From Marinobacter profundi (lineage in GTDB: Bacteria; Pseudomonadota; Gammaproteobacteria; Pseudomonadales; Oleiphilaceae), in contig NZ_KZ319369.1 in assembly GCF_002744715.1 (NCBI RefSeq), positions 310,001 through 374,000 of the forward strand: a DNA stretch of 64,000 bases, written 5' to 3'. The position numbers and the translations under genes are program-made. Positions 17,982 through 27,240 of this stretch are shown one piece after another (within the stretch, counting starts at the first letter, position 1; each line of letters opens with the position of its first letter). Below the pieces are notes generated by a model. The model was given only the letters and a program-made list of their open reading frames with translations, was not told the origin of the DNA and did not search any database.

Positions 17982-19235
17982 TCAGAAGGTCCAGCCGATG
18001 CTGGCGGAGGCGCCGACCTGGTACATTTCCAGACTGATGGTCTGGTCCGCGGCCAGCGGGTTGGCACCGGTCACTTCCTTGGCGGGTGAGTAGAAGGCCA
18101 TGGCAGAGAGCTGCAGGTTCTCGCTCAGGCTGCGGGTAAAACCACCGGTGAAATGCCATTCCTGCACGCCGGGTGCGAGGATATTGAACAGCACGTCCTC
18201 GTCGGAGATCGGGCTTTCGCCGTAGCTGACACCGGCCCGCCAGGCGTGTTCCGGGGACTGCTGCCACTGCCAGCCCAGCTTGACGACGGTCACGTCATCC
18301 CAGCCGAAACCGGCGCCCTGGTCGTCGCCCAGCGGGGCTGTCATCAGGTTGGGCAGCAGCGGGTTGCCCACGCTGTTGATCTCGCTGTAACGAATGTGCT
18401 GCACGTCAAGCAGGAACCAGTGGTTGCGGATGCCGGACCAGGCAATGCCGGCATTGAACATCTGCGGGATATCAAAGTCCCCCTGCTCGGCAAACAGACC
18501 GCGGTACTTGTCCAGTTCGTCCATCTTGAGGATGTTGCGCCAGCTCACGCCACCGCGCAGGGTATCGGTGATCTCGCCCTGCCAGCCGATCTGGTAACCG
18601 TAGCCCCACGCGTCGTCGGTACCCCGGTCGGAAACCGCGGCCGGATCGGAGGAGAACGGGGCAAAGTTCTGCAGGCCCTTGGCTTCAAAGCGCTGGTAGG
18701 CGAACACCGGGGAGATGCCGATGGCCTGATTGTCGGCAAACTGCCAAGACCAGGTCGGGGCAATGAACAACTGCTCCATGTTGACGCCGGTGCGGCCGCC
18801 ATAGAACGGCCCGCCATCGGTGCTGGGGTATTCGGTGTTCATGCCACCGTTGGCAAACACCGAGACCCCGAAGCTGTGCTCGTCGTTGAGCTGGCGGTTG
18901 AAGCCGAAATGAGGGATGGCGAAGCCGTTCTGGCTGCTTTCGTAGGTGCCTGGCGTCAGCGGCAGCATGTCGCCCTGCTGCGGGTTGCCCTCAACGGAAT
19001 ATTCCCGCCGCGGCGAAAACACCTCGACGCCGCCGTCGATGCGGTTGCCAATGAACGCCATGCCCGCGGGGTTGGTGGCGGCTGCGATACTGTCCTGGGA
19101 CAGCGCGCTGCCGGCACCGGCCATGCCTTTGTTGATAGTGCCATAGCCGTGGCTGAAATAGCCGTTGGTGGCCAGGGCGGCTGACGGCGCAAGGCTGGCG
19201 ATGACCAGGGCAGGGATCAAAGGCTTGAGTTTCAT
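17982..19235 (-). CDS. OmpP1/FadL family outer-membrane transporter
   Basis: This 417-residue barrel protein has a signal peptide (about residues 1-22, cut near ALA-TNGYF). The mature N-terminus begins with the FadL-type hatch segment TNGYFSHGYGTINKGMAGAG, and the NPAGMAFIGNRIDGGVEVFSP motif follows. FadL proteins let long-chain fatty acids and other hydrophobic compounds cross the outer membrane. The C-terminus ends in an aromatic (IGWTF), as barrels do. The substrate here could be fatty acids or hydrocarbons, inferred only from family. It is monocistronic. Confidence 0.9.
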   Translation of the reverse strand: MKLKPLIPALVIASLAPSAALATNGYFSHGYGTINKGMAGAGSALSQDSIAAATNPAGMAFIGNRIDGGVEVFSPRREYSVEGNPQQGDMLPLTPGTYESSQNGFAIPHFGFNRQLNDEHSFGVSVFANGGMNTEYPSTDGGPFYGGRTGVNMEQLFIAPTWSWQFADNQAIGISPVFAYQRFEAKGLQNFAPFSSDPAAVSDRGTDDAWGYGYQIGWQGEITDTLRGGVSWRNILKMDELDKYRGLFAEQGDFDIPQMFNAGIAWSGIRNHWFLLDVQHIRYSEINSVGNPLLPNLMTAPLGDDQGAGFGWDDVTVVKLGWQWQQSPEHAWRAGVSYGESPISDEDVLFNILAPGVQEWHFTGGFTRSLSENLQLSAMAFYSPAKEVTGANPLAADQTISLEMYQVGASASIGWTF

Positions 19236-19501
19236 GGCAACTTCCTGATATCCGTAAAGGCAATTTTGATTTGGTTGGTGTTTGTACAGGATGTCCTTTA
19301 TAACTGGAAGTGACTTTTTCTGATATCAATATTACTTTTTTTTGATTTTGTTGCGCGGTCCGCCGTGGGGCACGTACAAGTTCATGAAAATACGCCATAC
19401 TTAGCCCCGAACCAGAACATACTCCGGGTTGCGGTTGGCCCTGGATGGCCCTGAATGACCATGGCTGCCGATCGTACCCCCAACGCGAAACAGGATGTTG
19501 T

Positions 19502-20830
19502 GTGGCTTCCAACCAACTGAAAGATCGCCTGCAGGCGGCGGAAAACTGGATTCTTGCAAACCCCAACCCACCCCGGACCTGGCCATGGACCTGGCTCTAT
19601 AAAGTCGGCCGGGTGAGCTATGCCCTGGTGCGGGACTTTATCAGCGGTGTTCTGACCCTCCACGCCATGAGCCTGGTCTACACCACCTTGCTGAGTATCG
19701 TGCCCCTGCTGGCGCTGAGTTTCTCGGTGCTCAAGGCGCTGGGTGTGCACCAGCGCATGGAGCCGTTTCTGTACCAGTTCCTGCAGTTTCTCGGCCCCCA
19801 GGGCGCAGAGATCGCCGACCAGATTCTCGGCTTTGTCGATAACATGAAGGTGGGGGTGCTGGGTTCGGTGGGGCTGGCGCTGCTGGTGTATACGGTGATT
19901 TCCCTGCTGCAGAAAATCGAGCGTTCCTTCAACATGATCTGGCGGGTGCCGGACATGCGTTCGATGGGGCAGCGGTTCAGTAACTACCTCAGCGTCATCA
20001 TGGTCGGGCCACTGTTAATGGCCTCGGCAATCGGCATCTCCGCCACCATCTTCTCGTCGTCGTTCGTCCAGACGCTGATGGCCATTGAGCCGTTCGGATC
20101 GGTCATCCTGCTGGCCAGCCGGTTTACCCCGTTTTTCCTGGTGGTGGGCGCCTTCACCTTCGTCTATGTGTTCATGCCCAACACCCGGGTCAAGCTGCGC
20201 TATGCCTTCATTGCCGGACTGGTGGCGGGTATTTCCTGGCAGGCCGCGGGGCTGCTGTTTGCCTCGTTTGTGGCCGGTTCGGCCAAATACGCGGCGATCT
20301 ATTCCAGTTTCGCCATCGGCATTGTGCTGCTGATCTGGATCTATCTGAACTGGATGATTCTGCTGCTGGGGGCCAGCCTGGCGTTCTATCTGCAAAATCC
20401 GGGCTCGGTGGCCAAGCGCCAGCAGGTGCGTTTCTCCCCCGAGTTGCAGGAAAAGGTGGCCCTGGCCTTGATGTGGATGGTGTGCAAGCCCTTCAGCAGC
20501 GGTGAGCCACCTCCTCAGCAGGAAGCCCTGGAGCGGCAGTTGCGGATACCCGGGGATGTCACCCGGCAGATCTCGGACAAGCTGATCCGCGCCGGATTGC
20601 TGATGCTGGCGGGGCGGGACGGTGACTGCCTGGTGCCGGGGCGGTCGATGGACAGAATCAGTGTGCGCGACGTACTCAGCGGTGTCCGTCAGGACGAGGA
20701 CCGCCTGGTGGGGCGGCTGCCTGCTTTCCTGCCGGAGAAGCTGCTGGGCGTGTGGCAGGAATCGTCTGTCGACGTGACGTTTGCTGAGCTGTTGAAGGAG
20801 GAGGGCGTCGACACACCCGCCGGCAACTGA
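19502..20830 (+). CDS. YihY/BrkB family inner-membrane protein
   Basis: This polytopic membrane protein of about 442 residues belongs to the YihY/UPF0761 (BrkB) family. The N-terminal two-thirds holds about six hydrophobic helices with the typical segments LHAMSLVYTTLLSIVPLLAL and YSSFAIGIVLLIWIYLNWMI. The last 150 residues form a soluble winged-helix-like tail. The GTG at 19502 follows AGGA with 6-base spacing and is preferred over the ATG at 19445, which lacks a ribosome site. Function is not established; older links of BrkB to serum resistance or tRNase activity do not apply with confidence. Confidence 0.85.
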   Translation: MASNQLKDRLQAAENWILANPNPPRTWPWTWLYKVGRVSYALVRDFISGVLTLHAMSLVYTTLLSIVPLLALSFSVLKALGVHQRMEPFLYQFLQFLGPQGAEIADQILGFVDNMKVGVLGSVGLALLVYTVISLLQKIERSFNMIWRVPDMRSMGQRFSNYLSVIMVGPLLMASAIGISATIFSSSFVQTLMAIEPFGSVILLASRFTPFFLVVGAFTFVYVFMPNTRVKLRYAFIAGLVAGISWQAAGLLFASFVAGSAKYAAIYSSFAIGIVLLIWIYLNWMILLLGASLAFYLQNPGSVAKRQQVRFSPELQEKVALALMWMVCKPFSSGEPPPQQEALERQLRIPGDVTRQISDKLIRAGLLMLAGRDGDCLVPGRSMDRISVRDVLSGVRQDEDRLVGRLPAFLPEKLLGVWQESSVDVTFAELLKEEGVDTPAGN

Positions 20831-20869
20831 GGTCAATCCTGCAGCCCGGCCACCCGGCGGGTGGCCGGG

Positions 20870-22099
20870 TCAGACCAGGGATTCGCCGAACACAAAGATG
20901 AACTGGCAAATACCGGCGGCGAAGCCGAGGAAGGCGCCCACCAGGATCAGCTTGATCTCGTCTTCCTGGAAGCAGGGCCGCAGCAGGTCCTGGAATTCCT
21001 CCGACGACAGCGCGATCATCCGTTCCACCATGATGCTTTCCACCGCCCGTGCCCGGTCTTTCTCGAACATCGGGTTATTGAAGGAGGTCTGGGAGATCTC
21101 AATGGCCTTCTCGCCCACCTGGTTCTTCAGGGTGGCAAAGCCGGTCGGGCCGAATGCCATCTGGGTCAGCGCCTTGCCCATGCCCGCCGTTTCATCCACC
21201 AGCGGCTTGATGTGCTTCTTCACCATGTTGCGGGCGCGGTCGCCGTTGGGGCCGTCGAGGATGGCGTTGATGATGTTGCCTACCGTGAGGATCTCGTGGG
21301 TGACAATGTGGCAGAAGGACTCCGCGACCGCCTTCTGGCGTTTGAGGAATAGCCCCTGCAGACGCACCGGGCCGATTTTCTTTTCGTGGAGCGGGCGGAA
21401 GATCACGTTGAGGGCAATCCAGTTGGTTGCCCAGCCCACCAGCAGGCCAAACACCGGCAATACCCACCAGCCCTGGTAGAAGTACCACACGGTCATCTGC
21501 ACCAGGCCGAACAGGAAACCGAAATACAGGCCGGAATTGACGATAAAGCGGAATTCCACCTCGCCGCATTCCAGGAAGATCCGGTTCAGCAGGCGTTTGT
21601 CCCGGGCCAGCCGCTCGATCACCATGCCTTTGATGTCCAGCAGACCTTCAATGTTGTCGGACACGTCTCCGACCAGGTTGTCCACCAGTTGCGGGGTGGA
21701 CTTGCGCACACGCTCGTAGACCATCTTGCGGGCCGAGGCCGGCAGGTTCTCCCAGAAGGTGGGGTATTCCCGCAGCATCATCTCGTCGACGTACTCTTCG
21801 ATGCGGGGGTCGACGGAGGCAATGATGTGGGCGGCCAGCACCTTGGGGTCGATCTGTTCGAAAATCTCCTGCACGGTGCCGATCTTGGAAATGGTGGCAT
21901 CCACGCTGATGGCAGCCATTTTGCGGGCCTTGGAGGGGATGATGCCTTGCCAGCCGAGCAGCGGCGGCTTGCCGATGAACTCCAGTGGGTAGAAGGTCAT
22001 CTTGATGGCCAGCCAGTTGGTTGACCAGCCGATCAGCGCAGCCACCACTGGGATGCTCAGGTATTGCCAGAATTCTGGGGACGTCAGCAGGCTTGTCAT
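20870..22099 (-). CDS. DUF445 family membrane protein
   Basis: This DUF445 protein is about 409 residues long. It has an N-terminal transmembrane helix followed by GWSTNWLAIKMTFYPLEF, repeated later as GWATNWIALNVIFRPLHE. These are the two paired membrane-associated boxes that define the family (yjiN-like). A C-terminal helix anchors the end. The function is unknown; related proteins affect envelope integrity. The start at 22099 is inferred from the family N-terminus, and an in-frame ATG at 22141 is an alternative. A dispersed hairpin element at 22142-22253 lies just upstream, after rsmE. Confidence 0.85.
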   Translation of the reverse strand: MTSLLTSPEFWQYLSIPVVAALIGWSTNWLAIKMTFYPLEFIGKPPLLGWQGIIPSKARKMAAISVDATISKIGTVQEIFEQIDPKVLAAHIIASVDPRIEEYVDEMMLREYPTFWENLPASARKMVYERVRKSTPQLVDNLVGDVSDNIEGLLDIKGMVIERLARDKRLLNRIFLECGEVEFRFIVNSGLYFGFLFGLVQMTVWYFYQGWWVLPVFGLLVGWATNWIALNVIFRPLHEKKIGPVRLQGLFLKRQKAVAESFCHIVTHEILTVGNIINAILDGPNGDRARNMVKKHIKPLVDETAGMGKALTQMAFGPTGFATLKNQVGEKAIEISQTSFNNPMFEKDRARAVESIMVERMIALSSEEFQDLLRPCFQEDEIKLILVGAFLGFAAGICQFIFVFGESLV

Positions 22100-22141
22100 G
22101 CTGTGCTCGCACTCTTTAGTTATTTTGCAGCCCGGGAGCAC

Positions 22142-22253
22142 GTGGCCGGTCGGGCCGGGCGTTCTGAAACCCGCTCAAGCACGTCCATGTGGCGCTTGAG
22201 CTCCGCCATCCATGGCTCCGCACAGTTTCAGAGCGCCCGCCCCGACCGGCCAC
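22142..22253. repeat. Dispersed intergenic element, copy 1
   Basis: A 54-nt core at 22171-22224 is flanked by 29-nt arms (22142-22170 and 22225-22253) that pair at 27 of 29 positions. The core holds CTCAAGC/GCTTGAG arms and the near-palindrome GCCATCCATGGC. A second copy of the core lies at 30683-30736. This copy sits between rsmE and the DUF445 gene, 43 bases before the start of the latter. Confidence 0.85.
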
Positions 22254-22370
22254 CCCCAGCATGTGGTGGTGCTCGCTTGGGCCAAATTTTACGACAGGAA
22301 TCATGTTGGCCGGTCCGGCTACTGTCAATGACTACAAAGCCGAAACGGGACGGCGGCACGGTCGTAAGGG

Positions 22371-23105
22371 TCAGCTACCGATATCGCCCCACAGCCACTG
22401 GCACAGGGCGATGGCGGCAACCGGGGCGGTTTCGGTGCGCAGCACGCGGGGGCCGAGGGCGACCGGCAGGAAGCCGGAGTGTTCGGCGGCGGCAATCTCG
22501 TCGGCGCTCAGGCCGCCCTCGGGGCCGATCATCAGGGCGACGGCCTGCGGTCGGCTGATCGATGCCAGGCTTTGTTCGGTGCGGTGGTGCAGTACCAGCC
22601 GCAGATCGCAGGACTGGCTGTGTTCGAACCACTGGGGCAGGGTCATCACCGGGCTGATCACCGGCACCACGGCGCGGCCACACTGCTCGGCGGCGCTTAT
22701 CGCCACCGATTGCCAGTGTCGCAGGCGTTTGTCTTCGCGGTCGCCTTTAAGGCGGACATCGCAGCGCTCGCTGACCAGCGGCACGATTTCGGTAACCCCC
22801 ATTTCGACGCTTTTCTGGATGGCGTAATCCATGCGGTCGCCCTTGGACAGGGTCTGGCCGACGACGATCCGCAGCGGGGATTCCAGGGCATTGGGGGTGG
22901 GGGTGCCGACGGTGACCGAGACCTGTTTCTTACTGACTTCGGCGATGGTGGCCGGGTAGTCCTGGCCATCCCCGTTGAACAGCTGCAGCTGTTGGCCCGG
23001 CTGCATCCGCAACACCCGGCCGACGTGCTGGGCGGCGCTCTCGTCCAACGGGGCGGTGGCCCCGGCGGTCAGTGGAGCCTCAGTAAAAATTCTCGGTATA
23101 CGCAT
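22371..23105 (-). CDS. rsmE: 16S rRNA (uracil(1498)-N(3))-methyltransferase
   Basis: This 244-residue SPOUT-class methyltransferase makes m3U1498 in 16S rRNA. It has an N-terminal PUA-like domain (RIPRIFTEAPLTAG, then HVGRVLRMQPGQQLQLFNGDG) and a C-terminal knotted SPOUT domain. That domain carries the SAM-binding hallmark MIGPEGGLSADEI near residue 197 and the later LGPRVLRTETAPVAAIAL segment. All family landmarks and the usual length are present. It follows bioA on the same strand with a 5-base gap, so the two are probably co-transcribed. Confidence 0.95.
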   Translation of the reverse strand: MRIPRIFTEAPLTAGATAPLDESAAQHVGRVLRMQPGQQLQLFNGDGQDYPATIAEVSKKQVSVTVGTPTPNALESPLRIVVGQTLSKGDRMDYAIQKSVEMGVTEIVPLVSERCDVRLKGDREDKRLRHWQSVAISAAEQCGRAVVPVISPVMTLPQWFEHSQSCDLRLVLHHRTEQSLASISRPQAVALMIGPEGGLSADEIAAAEHSGFLPVALGPRVLRTETAPVAAIALCQWLWGDIGS

Positions 23106-23110
23106 GGTTA

Positions 23111-24460
23111 TCAGTCCCGGCAGGCAATTTCGATGCCCTCAGTAGCCACCTGCGCCAGATGGCGGATCTGGTCTTCGGTGATGACATAAGGAGGCATGAA
23201 GTAAACCACATTACCCAGGGGGCGAAGCAAGGCCTGGCGCGTCAGTGCGTGTTGATAGACCCGGATGCCGCGACGCTCCTGCCAGGAGAAGGGGGTTTTT
23301 GCGGCCCGGTCGCTGACCATCTCGATGGCCAGGGTCATGCCGTGCTGGCGGATATCGCCCACATTGGGGTGGTCGGCCAGGTGGGCAACGGATTCGGCCA
23401 TGCAGGTCGCCAGCCGGCGATTGTTCTGCACCACGTTATCGTCGCGGAAGATGTCCAGCGTGGCCAGGGCTACGGCACAGCCGATCGCGTTGCCGGTGTA
23501 GCTGTGGGAGTGCAGGAACGCCCGCAGGGTTTCGTAATCGTCGTAGAAGGCGCTGTAGACCTGGTCGGTCGTCAGCACCACCGACAGGGGCAGGTAGCCG
23601 GCGGTCAGGCCTTTGGACAGACACATGAAATCCGGCGTGATGCCGGCCTGTTCGCAGGCGAACAGGGTGCCGGTGCGGCCAAAGCCCACGGCAATCTCGT
23701 CGGCAATCAGGTGGACGCCGTAGCGGTCACAGGCCTCCCGCAACCGGGTGTGGTAGATGGGGTGGTGCATCCGCATGCCGCCGGCGCACTGGATCAGCGG
23801 CTCCACGATTACCGCGCAGATCTCGTCATGGCGTTCGGCCAGCAGCGCTTCCATGGCCTCGAACTGGCGCAGGGCATAGTCTTCCTCGCTTTCGCCGGGT
23901 TCGCGGTTGTAGGCATCCGGGGAAGGTGCCGTGAGCACCTCCATCAGCAGTGGCTGGTAGGTTTCCTTGTACAGGGATACATCGCCCAGGGCGAGGGCGC
24001 CAAGGGTTTCACCATGGTAGCTGTTGGCCAGGTTGACGAAGTTCTTCTTGCCCGGCTTGCCCAGGTTCTTCCAGTAGTGGTAGCTCATTTTCAGGGCCGC
24101 CTCGATGGCGGACGAGCCGTTATCGGCATAAAAACATTTGTTGAGGCCTTCCGGCGTTACCTCGATCAGCCGCTCGGACAGCCGGACCACCGGCTCGTGG
24201 CTGAAACCGGCGAGGATGACGTGCTCCAGCTGGCCGATCTGCTCCTGGATGGCAGCATTGATGCGCGGGTTGGCGTGACCGAACAGGTTGACCCACCAGG
24301 AGCTCACCGCATCGATGAAGCGGTTGCCTTCAAAGTCTTCCAGCCACACACCTTCGCCCCGTTTGATGGGGATCAGTGGCAGGCTTTCGTGGTCCTTCAT
24401 CTGGGTGCAGGGGTGCCACACGGACTTGAGGTCGCGGGCGACAAGGTCGGCATTGCGCAT
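23111..24460 (-). CDS. bioA: Adenosylmethionine-8-amino-7-oxononanoate aminotransferase
   Basis: This 449-residue class III PLP aminotransferase of biotin synthesis converts KAPA to DAPA with SAM as amino donor. Family landmarks are HPCTQMKDHE at the N-terminus, WWVNLFGHANPRIN, the FYADNGSSAIEAALKMSYHYW segment, and the PLP lysine in LSKGLTAGYLPLS. The ATG follows CCGGAGATC. It is the first gene of a bioA-rsmE pair. A perfect 12-16-12 inverted repeat, the layout of a BirA operator, lies 36-75 bases upstream. No other bio genes are in the window. Confidence 0.96.
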   Translation of the reverse strand: MRNADLVARDLKSVWHPCTQMKDHESLPLIPIKRGEGVWLEDFEGNRFIDAVSSWWVNLFGHANPRINAAIQEQIGQLEHVILAGFSHEPVVRLSERLIEVTPEGLNKCFYADNGSSAIEAALKMSYHYWKNLGKPGKKNFVNLANSYHGETLGALALGDVSLYKETYQPLLMEVLTAPSPDAYNREPGESEEDYALRQFEAMEALLAERHDEICAVIVEPLIQCAGGMRMHHPIYHTRLREACDRYGVHLIADEIAVGFGRTGTLFACEQAGITPDFMCLSKGLTAGYLPLSVVLTTDQVYSAFYDDYETLRAFLHSHSYTGNAIGCAVALATLDIFRDDNVVQNNRRLATCMAESVAHLADHPNVGDIRQHGMTLAIEMVSDRAAKTPFSWQERRGIRVYQHALTRQALLRPLGNVVYFMPPYVITEDQIRHLAQVATEGIEIACRD

Positions 24461-24495
24461 AAGGATCTCCGGTCAGGCTATGAAGCGCGCAAATG

Positions 24496-24535
24496 GGCGC
24501 TGTTAACTTTTGCGGATATTACAGTTAACAGCGCC
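24496..24535. promoter_or_regulatory. Candidate BirA (biotin repressor) operator
   Basis: Twelve-base arms at 24496-24507 (GGCGCTGTTAAC) and 24524-24535 are perfectly inverted around a 16-base spacer. The length and spacing match the E. coli bio operator, and the GTTAAC inner part fits the GTTAAC/GTAAAC core of that class. It lies upstream of bioA and is shared with the divergent DUF2505 gene. Confidence 0.75.
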
Positions 24536-24628
24536 GGCTGGCCACCGTGCCAAAGCCGATTGACCGGCCGGCCAATGTCCGCAGCCGGCCCGGGCCGGAC
24601 AATTCCGTTAACAAAAAACGGAGGCATT

Positions 24629-25117
24629 ATGGAACTTGAACTGACTCACCCCTATGAGGCCGGCCTGGAGCGCGTGCTCGGCGCCTTCTTCGACAAAGGT
24701 CTGATCCAGGAGAAAAATGTCCGGGTCGGCAATCGCAACGTAAAGATCGCGGAGCTGACGCGGGATGACCTGTCCGCCAAGCTGGTGGTGGAACGGGAAG
24801 TGGCATCCCATCATGAGTTGCCCGGCATCCTGGCCAGCTTTAACCGGGAGTGGCACCAGGTGCGTCAGGAGGAACACTGGTTCCGCAAGGATGATGGCGA
24901 ATGGCATTGCGAATTCCGCGTCCACGTCAGCGGTGTGCCGGCGAAAATCAAGGGCAACATGAAGCTGCAGGGCAGCGCGGGTGAGTGCACCAATTACGTG
25001 ACCCTGAACGTGCGCTGCGACGTGCCGTTGCTGGGCAAGACCATCGCCAGGTTCCTGCTGGAGGACTCCCGGGCCAAGATCGAGCAGGAATACCAGGCGA
25101 CCCGGGAGTTGTTGTAA
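24629..25117 (+). CDS. DUF2505 domain protein
   Basis: This 162-residue soluble protein fits the DUF2505 group, a START/SRPBCC-like fold with a hydrophobic cavity. It starts MELELTHPYEAGLERVLGAFFD, a segment typical of that group, and ends in a helical REL tail. No catalytic residues are visible. The ATG follows a strong GGAGG site at 24620-24624. It is divergent from bioA and could share its operator, but no biotin role is implied by the protein itself. Function is unknown. Confidence 0.65.
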   Translation: MELELTHPYEAGLERVLGAFFDKGLIQEKNVRVGNRNVKIAELTRDDLSAKLVVEREVASHHELPGILASFNREWHQVRQEEHWFRKDDGEWHCEFRVHVSGVPAKIKGNMKLQGSAGECTNYVTLNVRCDVPLLGKTIARFLLEDSRAKIEQEYQATRELL

Positions 25118-25136
25118 GTCGGGGACCTGGTGAGTA

Positions 25137-25712
25137 CTAGGTAGCCACCGGGGCCACACCGAATAACCATTGGTGGGCCCAGAACACGGTTACTGCATAC
25201 ACCACCAGGCCGCCTGCCACGGCGATGGCGTCGTTCGCCTTGTTGGCCGGGAGCGTGGTGATGGGGCGCTGGGTTCTGTGCTTCATGGAAATCCGGTCCG
25301 CCACGGCCCACGCCAGGAATGATCCGAACAGCAGCAGATCGTGCAGCATGCCGTTGGCCAGCAGGTGCGCCAGTGCCCAGAGTTTCACGGCAGCCAACAT
25401 CGGATGCCCCAGCTTTGTCTTTATCCTGCCCGGGAAATAGGTGGCGAACAGCAGCGGAAAGACCGGAACCAGGAGCAGCATCGCCAGGTGTCTGAGCCAG
25501 CCAGGCGGCGTGTAGATGACAGTCGGCTCCAGGCGCGCGGCGCTGTAGCCCCAGATGATCAGTACCAGGCCGATCAGGGAGGCGAGCGAGTAGAGGCCCT
25601 TGAACGCGGCCTCGCCGAGGGACGCGTGCAGGCGATTACGCAGCGGCTCGTTGGCAATGGACAGCGAGTGCACGCCGAGAAACAGAATCAGACCGACGAT
25701 CAGTAGTGCCAT
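25137..25712 (-). CDS. NnrU family membrane protein
   Basis: This 191-residue protein has about five to six hydrophobic helices. It carries the NnrU-type pattern: FLGVHSLSIANEPLRNRLHASLGEAAFKGLYSL near the N-terminus, then the HPMLAAVKLWALAHLLANG helix with conserved histidines. NnrU proteins were named from denitrification loci, but the family is broad and its members here need not relate to nitrogen oxides. The ATG at 25712 has an AAGGAG site; an upstream in-frame ATG at 25745 is less likely. It lies downstream of the amino-acid ABC transporter on the same strand. Confidence 0.82.
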   Translation of the reverse strand: MALLIVGLILFLGVHSLSIANEPLRNRLHASLGEAAFKGLYSLASLIGLVLIIWGYSAARLEPTVIYTPPGWLRHLAMLLLVPVFPLLFATYFPGRIKTKLGHPMLAAVKLWALAHLLANGMLHDLLLFGSFLAWAVADRISMKHRTQRPITTLPANKANDAIAVAGGLVVYAVTVFWAHQWLFGVAPVAT

Positions 25713-25739
25713 TTGCTCAGGCTCCTTGGTTGTTGAGGA

Positions 25740-25765
25740 GGCCACTCCGGAATACCGGAGTGGCC
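25740..25765 (-). terminator. Hairpin between the ABC ATPase and nnrU-like genes
   Basis: GGCCACTCCGG at 25740-25750 pairs with 25755-25765 around a 4-nt loop, ten bases after the ATPase stop. It lacks a T-run, so it may be a stabilising stem rather than a full terminator. Confidence 0.45.
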
Positions 25766-25774
25766 GGCAGCACG

Positions 25775-26521
25775 TCAGTGAGCCAGTACCCGGGACAGAA
25801 ACGCCTGGGTGCGCTCGTTCTGCGGGTTGTCGAAGACGTCATCCGGCTTGCCCTGCTCGACAATCTCGCCTTCGTGGATGTAGATCACCCGATCAGCCAC
25901 CTCACGGGCAAAGCCCATTTCATGGGTGACCACCATCATGGTCATGCCTTCCCTGGCCAGCTCCCGCATCACGTCCAGCACTTCGCCGATCATTTCCGGA
26001 TCCAGCGCTGAGGTGGGTTCATCGAACAGCAGCAAGCGGGGTTCCATGGCGAGCGCCCTGGCGATGGCGACCCGCTGCTGCTGGCCGCCGGAGAGATGGC
26101 TGGGGTACTTGTCCGCCTGGTTGCCGATGCCGACTCGGTTCAGCAGGCGTTCCGCCGTGGCATTGGCAATCACCTGAGAGGTGTTCTTGACCTTCATCGG
26201 CGCGAGCATGATGTTCTTTTTCACCGTCAGGTGAGGGAACAGATTGAATTGCTGGAACACCATGCCCACTTCCTTGCGGATGTCACTCAGGGCCTTCTGG
26301 TTGCCGCCTTTGGGGGCGAGGGGGTGGCCGTCAACCACCAGTTTGCCGGATTCATACTCCTCCAGGCCGTTGACGCAGCGGATCAGGGTGGACTTGCCGG
26401 ATCCGCTGGCGCCAATGATGACGACTACCTCGCCGGACTCGACGGTCAGGTCGATCTCTTTCAGGACATGAAGCTTGCCGAAGTATTTGTTCATGCCCTT
26501 CATTTCAACGATATGAGTCAT
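25775..26521 (-). CDS. Polar amino-acid ABC transporter ATP-binding protein
   Basis: This 248-residue ABC ATPase is of the GlnQ/polar amino-acid uptake group. In order: Walker [10 protein letters not shown] near residue 38, the Q-loop in [13 protein letters not shown], signature [15 protein letters not shown], Walker [15 protein letters not shown] and the switch histidine in VVTHEMGF. It energises import of a polar amino acid by the adjacent permease and binding protein. The ATG at 26521 follows AAGGAA; the longer in-frame start at 26554 overlaps the permease end and is not favoured. It is the last gene of a three-gene minus-strand operon. Confidence 0.93.
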   Translation of the reverse strand: MTHIVEMKGMNKYFGKLHVLKEIDLTVESGEVVVIIGASGSGKSTLIRCVNGLEEYESGKLVVDGHPLAPKGGNQKALSDIRKEVGMVFQQFNLFPHLTVKKNIMLAPMKVKNTSQVIANATAERLLNRVGIGNQADKYPSHLSGGQQQRVAIARALAMEPRLLLFDEPTSALDPEMIGEVLDVMRELAREGMTMMVVTHEMGFAREVADRVIYIHEGEIVEQGKPDDVFDNPQNERTQAFLSRVLAH

Positions 26522-26534
26522 GGGTATGGTTCCT

Positions 26535-27206
26535 TCAGACAGATGCCAGGCCACGCCGCTCGATCAGGCGGAGGATCAGCGACAGGGACAGGGTGATCGC
26601 CAGGTACAGAACGGCCACCACAAAATAGACCTCGAAGGCGGTAAAGGTGTTGGCGATGTACACCTGGCCCTGACGGACCAGTTCGCCCACTCCGATCACC
26701 GAAAACAACGAGGTGTCCTTGATACTGACGATGGCCTGGTTGCCCAGCGGCGGAATCATCCGGCGGAAAGCCTGGGGCCAGATAATGGACCAGAAGGTCT
26801 GGGTGCGTGACAGTCCCAGGGATAGCCCGGCTTCAGTCTGGCCCTTGTCGATAGACTGTACGCCGCCGCGCACCACTTCCGAGATATAGGCGCCGGAGTT
26901 GAGGGCAATGGCCGCAATACCGGCAGTCAGCGGGTCGATGGGGCCGCCGATCAGGTCCGGCAGGCCGTAAAAGATGAACAGCACCTGAACCAGGATCGGG
27001 GTGCCCCGGAAGATTTCGATGTAGGCGGTTGCCGGCCAGCGCAGGAACCACTTCTTGTTGATGCTCAGCAGGCCAAACAGGATGCCGAGCAGGAAACCGA
27101 TGGCCAGGCCACCGAAGGAAATCATCAGGGTGTAGGGTATGCCTTTCAGCAGAAAGGGGATGGAATCGATGGCTGCCTGCCAATCGAACTGGAACTGGAA
27201 TTCCAC
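26535..27206 (-). CDS. Polar amino-acid ABC transporter permease
   Basis: This 223-residue inner-membrane permease is of the HisMQ type. It has about five helices and the conserved EAA loop, seen as [33 protein letters not shown] around residues 133-165. [21 protein letters not shown] is the usual segment before it. Only one permease gene is present, so the pore is probably a homodimer. It is flanked upstream by the binding-protein gene and downstream, after 13 bases, by the ATPase. A hairpin before it may lower its expression relative to the binding protein. Confidence 0.93.
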   Translation of the reverse strand: MEFQFQFDWQAAIDSIPFLLKGIPYTLMISFGGLAIGFLLGILFGLLSINKKWFLRWPATAYIEIFRGTPILVQVLFIFYGLPDLIGGPIDPLTAGIAAIALNSGAYISEVVRGGVQSIDKGQTEAGLSLGLSRTQTFWSIIWPQAFRRMIPPLGNQAIVSIKDTSLFSVIGVGELVRQGQVYIANTFTAFEVYFVVAVLYLAITLSLSLILRLIERRGLASV

Positions 27207-27240
27207 AGGGTGAATCTCCGCTGGTGATGGAGTCAGGAAT

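Noticed and set aside
23159..24628. A long plus-strand frame that reads through bioA antisense into the DUF2505 gene, suggesting a fusion.
   Set aside because: The frame is just open by chance; a strong GGAGG site and the family start mark the ATG at 24629.
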